DNA of 64,000 bases, from assembly GCA_021773355.1 (NCBI GenBank), contig JAJFKE010000051.1:124001-188000 (forward strand), read 5' to 3'. The notes below the pieces were generated by a model, which ran no database searches, had not been told where the DNA came from, and saw nothing but the letters and a program-made list of their open reading frames with translations. A program made the position numbers and the translations under genes. Origin of the DNA: Gammaproteobacteria bacterium. GTDB lineage: Bacteria; Pseudomonadota; Gammaproteobacteria; Pseudomonadales; Pseudohongiellaceae. Shown here one piece after another: positions 56,708 through 64,000 of this stretch (positions are counted from its first letter, which is position 1; each line of letters starts with the position of its first letter).

Positions 56708-58564
56708 GTGAAAACATTACCAAAACTTATCTTCGGCGCGCTATCCTCACTCGCCGCCATATCGCTTTACGCCGGTGAGCGAGTGGGAGATTTTGCACTA
56801 ATCGATCATCAGGGAGCCTTCCATCATATGGCCTGGTACGACGACAACAATGCCGTAGTCATTTTTACTCATTCTGAGGGTGCTGAGGAAACCGTAGACA
56901 CGATTTCGAGCTTGCGGGTCTTACAAGCTAAGTATGAAGGGCAAGGTGTGGTGTTCTTTGCCCTCAACCCCGGCCTGCAAACGGATAGAGCCGCTGTGCA
57001 GGCCGATGCGGCTGTTATGGGCATTAAGCTTCCGGTATTGATGGATGATGCACAATTGGTGTCTGAGCTACTTGGTTTCACGCGGTTAGGTGAAGCGGTG
57101 ATTTATAATCCCAGCAATTTTGAAGTGCTTTATCGCGGCCCTGTGCAGGAACAGATGGAGCAAACTTTAAAGATGGTAATTCAGGGTGAAAACCTGGAGT
57201 TAATCGAAATTGCCAGTGCTGGAACTGAGATAAGCTTCGCGTTATCCGCACAGCACAACGCTGTGTCCTATGAAAACGAAATTGCACCGATCATCGCAGA
57301 GAACTGTGCGACCTGTCACCGAGAAGGTGGCATCGGCCCATTCGCAATGGACAGCCATCTTGCCGTTCGAGGATGGTCGCCGATGATCAAAGAGGTGGTG
57401 ATGACCAAGCGCATGCCGCCGGGTCAGGTAGACAATAAGGTGGGTCACAAACTCAAAGACGGCATGAATCTGAGCGATGAAGAAATGCAGAAGATTGTAC
57501 ATTGGGTGAACGAAGGATCCATGATCGACAGCGACAACGATCCCTTGGCGAAATTAGTCTGGCCTGAAAGCAAGTGGGAAATGGGGGAGCCAGATTTGAT
57601 TGTAAAAATTCCACCGCAGACAATTCCCGCCACTGGAATCGTCGAATATCTGGACGTAGAGGTTGATCTGGGTCTGGATAAGGATGTTTGGGTGAGAGGA
57701 AGTCAGGTAATCGCAGGGGAACCTTCTGCACTTCATCACATACTGACCGGGGTGATTCCTCCCGAGGGCCGTAAGAGCCAACAGGAAATATTCATGCAAA
57801 TTGTGAATTCACTACCATCCGAGAAAGCACTCCCGATTCAACAGATGTTGATGGCATCAGTTAGCTCTGGCGAAAGTCTTAATTTTAATAGACTGTTGAA
57901 CTCACTTCCTCCGGAAGCCGATATTAGCGCTCTGTTTAGTGGCTCCCAAGACGCCGATAGCGCGTCAATTGCCGGTTATGCATCTGGAGCCAAAGGGCAA
58001 TGGAATGAACCTGGAGTCGGAGGGATATTGCGTGCCGGTTCTAGCCTTGACCTGCAGTTGCATTACACTACCACTGGTCGCGAACTAACCGATGCTTCCG
58101 AGATCGGCATCTACCTTTATCCAGAGGGCGAAGTGCCGACCCAGAGAACATCGGGTGCGATAGCGAACAACTTCAACATAAGCATTCCGGCCGGAGCCAA
58201 AGATCACAAAATGGTTGCAGAAGTAACAGTTCACGAGGACGCGTATCTGGAGTCATTTTTGCCGCATATGCATTTCAGAGGCAAGCGCATGAAGTTCAAT
58301 GCGATTTATCCCGATGGAACCGAAGAGCTATTACTTTCTGTGCCCAACTATTCGTTCAACTGGCAGTTGAATCACAGACTCGAAGATCCCTTGTTTGTAC
58401 CAGCTGGAACTAAGATTCAAGCAGTCGGCGCGTTTGATAACTCCACTCAGAATACCTACAATCCTGACCCAAACTCAGAAATACTATGGGGCGAACAAAG
58501 CTGGCAGGAAATGTTCATGGGTTTCTATTCCTGGAAAGGTGCTGATCAAGGTGGCGGTAACTAG
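56708..58564 (+). CDS. Thioredoxin-fold/cytochrome c/copper type II monooxygenase fusion (copy D)
   Basis: The GTG at 56708 (618 aa) is chosen: TTAGGAGAC lies just upstream and the product then begins with a signal peptide (VKTLPKLIFGALSSLAAISLYAG). Residues about 25-170 form a redoxin/TlpA-like fold (GDFALIDHQGAFHHMAWY, VVIFTHSEGAEETVDTI, LPVLMDDAQ), but the active-site cysteines are absent and the domain has no cysteine at all. Next come cytochrome c CATCH with GGIGPF and a PHM-like domain: LHHILTGV, LQLHYTTTG, LPHMHFRG and a late Met in QEMFMGF. A 70-residue insert separates the first two copper motifs. It is the most divergent of the four copies. Confidence 0.85.
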   Translation: MKTLPKLIFGALSSLAAISLYAGERVGDFALIDHQGAFHHMAWYDDNNAVVIFTHSEGAEETVDTISSLRVLQAKYEGQGVVFFALNPGLQTDRAAVQADAAVMGIKLPVLMDDAQLVSELLGFTRLGEAVIYNPSNFEVLYRGPVQEQMEQTLKMVIQGENLELIEIASAGTEISFALSAQHNAVSYENEIAPIIAENCATCHREGGIGPFAMDSHLAVRGWSPMIKEVVMTKRMPPGQVDNKVGHKLKDGMNLSDEEMQKIVHWVNEGSMIDSDNDPLAKLVWPESKWEMGEPDLIVKIPPQTIPATGIVEYLDVEVDLGLDKDVWVRGSQVIAGEPSALHHILTGVIPPEGRKSQQEIFMQIVNSLPSEKALPIQQMLMASVSSGESLNFNRLLNSLPPEADISALFSGSQDADSASIAGYASGAKGQWNEPGVGGILRAGSSLDLQLHYTTTGRELTDASEIGIYLYPEGEVPTQRTSGAIANNFNISIPAGAKDHKMVAEVTVHEDAYLESFLPHMHFRGKRMKFNAIYPDGTEELLLSVPNYSFNWQLNHRLEDPLFVPAGTKIQAVGAFDNSTQNTYNPDPNSEILWGEQSWQEMFMGFYSWKGADQGGGN

Positions 58565-58576
58565 TTAGAATAGAGA

Positions 58577-58595
58577 AGGGGACGGATTTATTTTT
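58577..58595 (+). repeat. GGGGACGGATTTATTTTTT motif
   Basis: A conspicuous 19-bp motif just after monooxygenase copy D. From memory, near-identical sequences recur between genes in many gammaproteobacteria, often near REP-associated transposases. No such transposase gene is here. A degraded counterpart lies at about 42751. Confidence 0.35.
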
Positions 58596-58637
58596 TGCCA
58601 TGGGCCTTCCTCATATGCTTTAAATTAAAGTATACGA

Positions 58638-59089
58638 GTGTCCGCCAGTTTGAAGGAAGTCCAGTCTGTTACAACGGACAGTAATGAGGTCAAAGACACC
58701 ATCTACTTAAAATCCTTTCAAACTAAGGGCAGCTCAGACCAGCAAGTAATAGTCAATGAGACCCTGCGTAAGGAGATAGGGGCCTATATCAGCAAGAATC
58801 CGCGATTACTGAAGGATAGGGGTATCTACTTCGATCACAGAAGACACGGCAAGGTTTCAGCTCACAGACTATTCAGAACCTATTTCGGTTCCTGTTTCAG
58901 GAAGCCAATATTGAGAATGCTTCAAGTCACAGTGGAAGACGTAGCTTTATTACAAATCTTAGCGAAAAGGGCGTGTCTGTGCGCGTAATCCAGGAGCTAG
59001 CGCGTCATAGCTCAATGGTTACAACCCAAAGATACATCGATGTGAGTGTGGACAAGTTAAAGAATTCTGTGGAATTGGTTGGGATATAG
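58638..59089 (+). pseudogene. Tyrosine recombinase/integrase remnant
   Basis: The N-terminal half is missing. Frame one gives IYLKSFQTKGSSDQQVIVNE and VSAHRLFRTYFGSCF; a one-base deletion near 58895 shifts to QEANIENASSHSGRRSFI, IQELARHSSMVTTQRYID and the end at 59089. HSGRR, the RHSS histidine and TQRYID are the H-x-x-R, His and Tyr of the catalytic set. It is frameshifted and truncated, so inactive. Confidence 0.8.
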
Positions 59090-59150
59090 GATCGAGCACG
59101 CTCAGAAATAAATCTCTAGCTTTGCGGCGGCATTTCTTTTGATTTAATCG

Positions 59151-59810
59151 TTAACTGGCATTGTGCACAATCTCGGCTAAGTCCCGTAGATCGGAGCAGA
59201 TAGCATCCGCTTGATCACAGCTATCCCCGAATGGTCCTGGAATGAATATAGTGTACATTCCCAATTCATTCGCTCCTTCTATGTCGTTTATAGGGTTATC
59301 CCCAATGAATGCAACTTCCGAAGGAATTATGCCTAACCGATTGCACGTTATATTAAAAATGTTTTTGTCTGGCTTCGAAAAGCCAATTGCACCCGAAATT
59401 ACAACCTCATCGAATAGATGGGAAAAAGCCAAAGCGTCAAAATTATTCTCTTGAAATGGTGACCTACCATTTGAAACCAAAGCTAGTTTTTTCCCCATTT
59501 CGCTGATTTTTTTGACAGCCTCTGAGGCGAAAGGCCGCTCTTGACAAAAATTACTAAAATTAATTACATAGTCGTTCAGAAGTTGATCTGGAGTGATTTC
59601 GCTTATAGAATATTCAGAAACCAGAGTTTCGTAGACTTTGTCCTTCCAAGTTGATCCCTTTGCATCAAGCGCAATAAACCTTTCTACGAATTCTTCAATG
59701 TTAGAAACTTCATTAGAGAGCATTTTATTTACTTGCCAAAATGCAAATTTCTTTAATGCTTCGAATCTATCCAAGAGCGTTTCATCGAGATCGAAAAACA
59801 CCGCCTTCAT
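59151..59810 (-). CDS. HAD-family hydrolase
   Basis: 219 aa with the four HAD motifs: FFDLDETLLD (nucleophile Asp), LALVSNGR, KPDKNIFN and FIGDNPINDIEGA. A helical cap is inserted after motif I (subtype C1), as in YjjG and haloacid dehalogenase-like phosphatases. It is a cytosolic Mg2+-dependent phosphatase, perhaps acting on nucleotides or sugar phosphates. It is a single gene. Confidence 0.85.
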   Translation of the reverse strand: MKAVFFDLDETLLDRFEALKKFAFWQVNKMLSNEVSNIEEFVERFIALDAKGSTWKDKVYETLVSEYSISEITPDQLLNDYVINFSNFCQERPFASEAVKKISEMGKKLALVSNGRSPFQENNFDALAFSHLFDEVVISGAIGFSKPDKNIFNITCNRLGIIPSEVAFIGDNPINDIEGANELGMYTIFIPGPFGDSCDQADAICSDLRDLAEIVHNAS

Positions 59811-59994
59811 TTAATCCACCTGTTACTGTTTGTTGGGGAGCTTAGCATCCTGCCTCTCTGCCGAAACCGTATTATTCCTAAAGCATCGGATCATAAAAAG
59901 GTGTCTGGTTTGTGTGAATCTTGGACACCCATCTAGGCCAAAAACTGCATACTAACTCCAAAAAAACGAAATATTTGAAGCATCCAATCCAAAT

Positions 59995-60945
59995 CTAGCG
60001 CAAGGTGTGATAGAAGCGAAGAAACGCGTTACGCGCAGAATTGTCACGGGTACCAAAACTCATTACGTGAGATACATGATTGTGACCGTGAATATATCGA
60101 AAATAAGGACAATTTTGATACTTGCGACAGAGCTGATCATACAGCCTGGCTATACCACTCTCCACGGGCTCTACGTCATATTCCGCAACCCAAAGCGCAA
60201 GCGGCACTCTCTCCCCCGAATAGTCTTCAATCATGGATGTTAGTCCTGGAGCCGATGAGCCGAATACACCGGAGCTTAGAACGGCAAACGAGAGACCTAT
60301 TCCGGATTCTAGTTGTGTGTCTTCATTGAATAAGTACGTGGCCGCGTTGGTAGCACCATTGGAGTTTGCAAACAATACAATCGTGTCCAGATCGCCCCCA
60401 TAGGAGGCAATGTTTTTCCTTACCCATTCCACCACAAGACGTAAGTCTTCGGCACCAGATAATATCGTAGAGCTTTCATCATTTCTGTAATTGGCAGTGA
60501 GACCGATACCTCCTGAGTAAGCAGCAAATCTACCAAAGTTGGCGTAGATTAAATCTTCACTTTCGTCAGTCATCTGATCACTGTTAGACAGATTATTGCC
60601 GTGTAGATATATAAAAACCGGGCCTGGTTCGCCAAACTCTTGATCAGGGAGAAATAGTCTGAATGTTTGTTGCGGATGCGATCCATAGCTAACTGTTTGA
60701 GGCTTCCGCAGGGCTGGCCAAACCACCTCTCGTTGGGCGGCGGTATAGAGACGTGTTGTTTCCGCAAATACACTCGCATTCCAAGACTTGCCCATCTGGG
60801 CTACTCTTAATCGAGCATAATCTTCCGGGCTCTGCGTGCTCTCGACAATATCTTGTGCCTGAATATTTTGTGCATGTATAAATGTGAACGTTACTAGGAA
60901 AGTTGAAAAGAGCAGTGCTGATAACTGTCTATGAAATAAGACCAT
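59995..60945 (-). CDS. Exported esterase-type alpha/beta hydrolase
   Basis: 316 aa with a signal peptide (to AQNIQAQD). IYLHGNNLSNSD supplies the HG oxyanion motif; FANSNGATNAA is the nucleophile elbow (A-N-S-N-G, slightly off GxSxG); VAEYDVEP has the acid and GHNHVSHVM the histidine. SAEDLRLVVEWVRKNI-type phrasing resembles the BD-FAE/carboxylesterase group. Two palindromes upstream of its start suggest tight repression by a dimeric regulator. The substrate is unknown. Confidence 0.75.
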   Translation of the reverse strand: MVLFHRQLSALLFSTFLVTFTFIHAQNIQAQDIVESTQSPEDYARLRVAQMGKSWNASVFAETTRLYTAAQREVVWPALRKPQTVSYGSHPQQTFRLFLPDQEFGEPGPVFIYLHGNNLSNSDQMTDESEDLIYANFGRFAAYSGGIGLTANYRNDESSTILSGAEDLRLVVEWVRKNIASYGGDLDTIVLFANSNGATNAATYLFNEDTQLESGIGLSFAVLSSGVFGSSAPGLTSMIEDYSGERVPLALWVAEYDVEPVESGIARLYDQLCRKYQNCPYFRYIHGHNHVSHVMSFGTRDNSARNAFLRFYHTLR

Positions 60946-60990
60946 GATCTAACTCCTCAATTTAAGATAGAGCTTTGGCAAATTCGCCAG

Positions 60991-61022
60991 TAAGTAATGT
61001 CAAATATATTTGACATTACTTA
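60991..61022. promoter_or_regulatory. Perfect 32-bp palindrome, operator site 1 of the esterase gene
   Basis: TAAGTAATGTCAAATA followed by its exact reverse complement, 46 bases upstream of the esterase start. The inner TGTCAAATATATTTGACA (60998-61015) is repeated at site 2. A perfect palindrome of this length with a second copy nearby is strong evidence of a regulator site. Confidence 0.7.
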
Positions 61023-61044
61023 TCCTACCGGCACATGGCATGTG

Positions 61045-61062
61045 TGTCAAATATCTTTGACT
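61045..61062. promoter_or_regulatory. Operator site 2 of the esterase gene
   Basis: TGTCAAATATCTTTGACT matches the core of site 1 with two changes. The centres are 47 bp apart, about four and a half helix turns. CACATGGCATGTG, another small palindrome, lies between them. Confidence 0.6.
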
Positions 61063-61151
61063 TTCTGGACTAGGATGAATGTAGTGGGATACTGATAGAT
61101 CAGCATATAAGCTGAGAGATGTGAGGGTGCTGACAAGATAATTGGACTCCC

Positions 61152-61171
61152 CTCACTTCCTAAGAAGTGAG
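61152..61171 (+). repeat. Hairpin in the leader of the second IS110 element
   Basis: CTCACTTC-ctaa-GAAGTGAG, perfect 8-bp arms, 44 bases before the transposase ATG. IS110-type elements can express a structured guide (bridge) RNA from non-coding end sequence, and this hairpin is a candidate part of it. Confidence 0.45.
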
Positions 61172-61214
61172 CCAATATGTTTGTTCCTACACAAAACATA
61201 AAGGAGTCCAAGAG

Positions 61215-62251
61215 ATGAAGAATACAATAGCTGGCGTTGACCTGGCAAAAGAAGTTATCCAGGTCTGTACTTGTACCAACAATAAAGTACATTCCAATAT
61301 TGAGATGACTCATTGCGAATTTCTTATCTGGTTGTTTAAGTCAAAATCAATGACCATTATATTTGAAGCCTGCGGGACCTCAAATTACTGGAAACAAAGA
61401 GCGATAGAAGCTGGTCACGATGCTCGCCTTATTTCAGCTAAGCTGGTGGCGTCTATCAGGCAAAATCAAAAAACGGATAAGAATGATGCCCTGGCGATTG
61501 CTCAAGCCTCACAATTAGCTGACATTCAGTTTATTAAGGGCAAGAGTGTTGAACAACAACAATTACAGTCAATGGTGCGTTTGCGAGAGCTTGCCATCAA
61601 ACAGAAGACAGCGTCCAAGAATCAAATAAGGGCGTTGTTGTTGGAGTTTAATATTCGGGTATCCCCTAAACAAGGTGGTTTGAAAGGAGTCGTCGAATCA
61701 CTTCTGGAAGACGCGGAAAACGGTTTTTCATTTGAGTTTAAACATGCACTTAATGCCGCTTGGGAGCTTCATTGGGGAATACTCGATTCAATTCGCGTTT
61801 ATGACCGCTGCCTAGAGACTACGATTGAGGAGCATGATGACTGTAAACGCTTGCTTAAACTCGAAGGTGTCGGCACTTTAAATGCCATCGGTTTATATAT
61901 CGCACTTGGCTGTGCTGATCTGGAGGTGTTTAACAAAGGAAAAGACGCTTCTGCCTGTATCGGTTTAACTCCGTTACAGCATTCTTCTGGCGGTGTCACA
62001 AAACTCGGTCATATCGGGAAAACTGATAAAAATACCACTCTTAGAAGTCAACTGATAACCGGGGCAATGGCAGTGGTCAATCAGGTGGTGAAAAGAGCCG
62101 CTGTGACGAAAAAGGAAGCTTGGATACAAGGTCTGGTTGCGCGTAGAGGTAAAAAGTGTGCAGCCGTTGCCCTGCCAATAAAACCGTGAGAACAGCCTAT
62201 GTGCTGCTCACGCAAGGGACAGAATATAAGGTGGAGTTGGTGAGAGCTTAA
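61215..62251 (+). pseudogene. IS110-family transposase with a C-terminal frameshift
   Basis: ATG 61215 after GGAGTCCAAGAG. The DEDD domain is complete (IAGVDLAKEVIQVC, IFEACGTSNYWK, KTDKNDALAIAQA), and the C-terminal part has LEGVGTLNAIGL and LTPLQHSSGGVTKLGHI with the conserved serine. At KCAAVALP the frame ends in IKP; one base is missing at about 62173. The other frame continues ANKTVRTAYVLLTQGTEYKVELVRA to 62251. Only the last 24 or so residues are affected, so some activity may remain. Its target site could not be defined. Confidence 0.8.
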
Positions 62252-62922
62252 CAAAGAGTTTGACAATAAAAATACAAAATCGAAGATAAAAATCAGCGTG
62301 TTAATTCAGTTAGTTAACTAGAGCCTCGAGCTCGCTGACAAGATTTGAAAACACGTTTGCGTAAATATCCTGGAGCCAGAGTTAGCTACTCAATTAGAGC
62401 TCGTACATAAGTATGCATTTTATTTCTTTGATTGAGCACCTTTACTGTTGACACGAGGGGAGTCCACATAAGTTAACGACCCTGCTGCGACAAATCGCTC
62501 CATGACTAAAGCAAAAATGTACTAATACTACCGGTTTCTCGCTGCTACATAATTGGTGTGCAAACGCTTCCGACCACCAACCTTCAGCATAAAGCCGTCG
62601 ACACTGTTCGCTATGTGATCCGGAGAATGTCTGATGGGAAATTAGATCTGGTTGAAGTTGCGTGAATCTACGTTCTGGCAGATTTTGGAAGAATGCGGTT
62701 GAATTGGTAGGGGTCTGATAGTCTGCATTGTGCAGCGGCTTCAACCGATCGACGCAACACTATATCTTAGATTGTGTATGCGTTGACGTCACCAGTCTTG
62801 GACATGTGCTTTGAGTCCGGTATATACTCGTCGATCAATTAAGCGAGCAATTAACTAACAAACTGATCCCTCGTTCAGTTTGGATTTATTGAGGCTTGTA
62901 TAGAAATTGCAGGTGGCTATTT
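62252..62922. other. Long gap with dispersed repeat copy c
   Basis: 671 bp without a convincing gene. It contains repeat copy c (62512-62629). The right end of the IS110 element should lie in the first part, but IS110 elements often lack inverted repeats and the boundary could not be placed. Confidence 0.4.
62512..62629 (+). repeat. Dispersed repeat, copy c
   Basis: Same ordered blocks as the copy at 45985-46096 (CAAAAATGTAC, ACTACCG, AAACGCTTCCGACC, CAGCATAAAGCCGTCG, ACACTG, TCCGGAG). Outside these blocks the two differ, so it is an old or fast-changing element. Confidence 0.6.
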
Positions 62923-63684
62923 ATGAAATGCTTTCGTATTGCTACTGCTCGTTCATCAGTTGCGGGCTACCGTGAAAGCCGGCGGCATCTCTTACTTTCA
63001 ACCCCGGCTATGCTAGCTGGGATTCTCAGCTCTCCAAATCGTCTTTTTGCGGCACTTGATGGAGCTGAAACCAATGACAAATTGGATGAGTTTATTGCTG
63101 AAACTACGCAGATGGCTTCTGCGTTAAAGAGTGACGATTCTGCTGAGGGGCAAGATGCCTATGTGGCTTATCTGGCCGATGCTGTTTTGAGAGTAAAACA
63201 AGTCTCAAGAGACAATCTGAGCAACTCAAGTTGGAAAGGGTTTGACCCAGGTGTGTTCCTTGGTGCGCCTGGACGAAACAGCGCATTCTTTGTAGTGCAC
63301 TTCGAATTAGAACCAAACGCCTTCCTGCCTCCACATTGCCATCCCAAAACTAGTGTTTGTACTCTCGGAATCGAGGGCTCAGCGACATTACGCCATTTTG
63401 AAGCTGAAGCCTCTGCACCGAATTACAAGACAGGCGGAGAAGCAGATTTCTTGATACGAGAATCTCGTCGATTGCAACTTGAAGCTGGAAGAATAAGTAC
63501 ACTCACTGAACATCGCGACAATATTCATTTGTTTGAAGCAGGCTCCAGCGGTGCTAGAGGAATCGACGTAACAACCGACTACGGCGGCGACGGATCGTTT
63601 TCTTTTCTCAGTTTTGATCACAATAAACCTGTAGAACAAGGTACTGACCTGTATCGTGCAAAGTGGATTGGGTCAAATATTTGA
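62923..63684 (+). CDS. Exported cupin-fold protein, possible dioxygenase-type
   Basis: The ATG at 62923 (253 aa), with AGGTGG upstream, is preferred to the track start. The N terminus holds ESRRHLLLSTPAMLAG, a twin-arginine-like export signal. The C-terminal half is a cupin barrel: LPPHCHPKTSVCTLGIEGSA carries the HxH metal motif, and LTEHRDNIHLFEAGSSGARGID supplies later ligand candidates. The spacing resembles cysteine- and thiol-dioxygenase-like cupins, but no substrate can be assigned. It is a single gene at the window end. Confidence 0.65.
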   Translation: MKCFRIATARSSVAGYRESRRHLLLSTPAMLAGILSSPNRLFAALDGAETNDKLDEFIAETTQMASALKSDDSAEGQDAYVAYLADAVLRVKQVSRDNLSNSSWKGFDPGVFLGAPGRNSAFFVVHFELEPNAFLPPHCHPKTSVCTLGIEGSATLRHFEAEASAPNYKTGGEADFLIRESRRLQLEAGRISTLTEHRDNIHLFEAGSSGARGIDVTTDYGGDGSFSFLSFDHNKPVEQGTDLYRAKWIGSNI

Positions 63685-64000
63685 AGGCTGTTAGTTTGAT
63701 CGATCTTTCCTCTTCAAATCCCCAGATCAAAGAATTGTATGCCGATGCTCGTACTACAGACTTCAGCGGTTATTGCCAATTGAGTTTATTGAAATTCTAG
63801 AGTTCGTGTTTCTATACAACCTCTATTTACTATCAGTATCCACAGATTGTGATTCGAAGCTACCTTACCTAACTGTGAGTTCAACCGGCCAACGCAACAA
63901 ACACATTCAACCTATCAGCCGGCGTTTCATGTTCTACGGTCTTTCGCCGCCTCTCTGTACCAGCTTCAGCGGCTACGACCCTCATCAGCATCAAGCCGTC
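63685..64000. other. Terminal non-coding stretch with dispersed repeat copy d
   Basis: 316 bp with no gene. The last 20 bases, CTCATCAGCATCAAGCCGTC, are the core of the dispersed repeat seen at about 44720, 46040 and 62585; the window ends inside it. Confidence 0.5.

Noticed and set aside
63868-63900. ACCTAAC-TGTGA-GTTCAACCGG resembles the left half of an integron attC site.
   Set aside because: No matching right half (GTTRRRY with complementary arm) is visible before the window ends, and no cassette array with regular attC spacing is seen. One half-site can arise by chance.
1-64000. tRNA, rRNA genes and CRISPR arrays.
   Set aside because: None was recognised on reading; no T-loop-like cluster or regularly spaced repeat array was found. 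A tRNAscan/CRISPR search would settle this.

Overview
The window looks like the chromosome of a marine-type gammaproteobacterium. Evidence for this: an intact tamA-tamB pair, a YbiT-type ABC-F protein, IcmF, many exported c-type cytochrome proteins, and a moderate base composition estimated by eye in the high forties to about 50% GC. I cannot name the species. Its most striking trait is four exported proteins that join a single-haem cytochrome c domain to a copper type II (PHM/DBH-like) monooxygenase domain. This resembles genomes of the OM182/Pseudohongiella sort, but that placement is inference.

Layout. 0.1-2.6 kb: cytochrome c-monooxygenase plus a secreted partner protein. 2.7-6.5 kb: small membrane protein, exported-type SAM methyltransferase with a decayed second copy, and a lone B12-type radical SAM protein. 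7-13.2 kb: fused isobutyryl-CoA mutase, an alpha/beta hydrolase lacking its nucleophile serine, a broken EamA transporter and threonine ammonia-lyase. 13.5-16.5 kb: an NHL-propeller protein with the three-histidine pattern of peptide-amidating lyase, followed by a second cytochrome-monooxygenase. 16.6-18.5 kb: an MscS channel interrupted by one UGA codon, and a CorA/ZntB-type transporter. 18.5-24 kb: tamB and tamA. 24-29 kb: an amidohydrolase pseudogene, a hybrid histidine kinase diverging from a solute-binding protein, and a scrap of a second kinase. 29.3-36 kb: a periplasmic oxidation cluster with two PQQ dehydrogenases, the third cytochrome-monooxygenase and a second copy of the secreted partner. 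36-42.6 kb: a CaCA antiporter, ABC-F protein, exported alanine/amino-acid racemase and a GerW-DUF2953 operon. 43-64 kb is a plastic accessory zone: gene remnants, an SDR/hydrolase/AraC module, IS1595, IS1380 and two IS110 elements, an integrase remnant, a fourth cytochrome-monooxygenase with an N-terminal thioredoxin fold, an epoxide hydrolase-like enzyme and scattered single genes.

How the genes could work together. The monooxygenases, PQQ dehydrogenases, NHL lyase-like protein and cytochrome c domains all carry export signals. This suggests periplasmic oxidation in which copper enzymes hydroxylate an unknown substrate, PQQ dehydrogenases oxidise the resulting alcohols, and haem domains carry electrons.

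The ORF track missed a SelT/SelW-family gene at 52645-52863. Its CxxU redox motif is encoded with an in-frame UGA, and a SECIS-like hairpin follows directly. I read it as a true selenoprotein.
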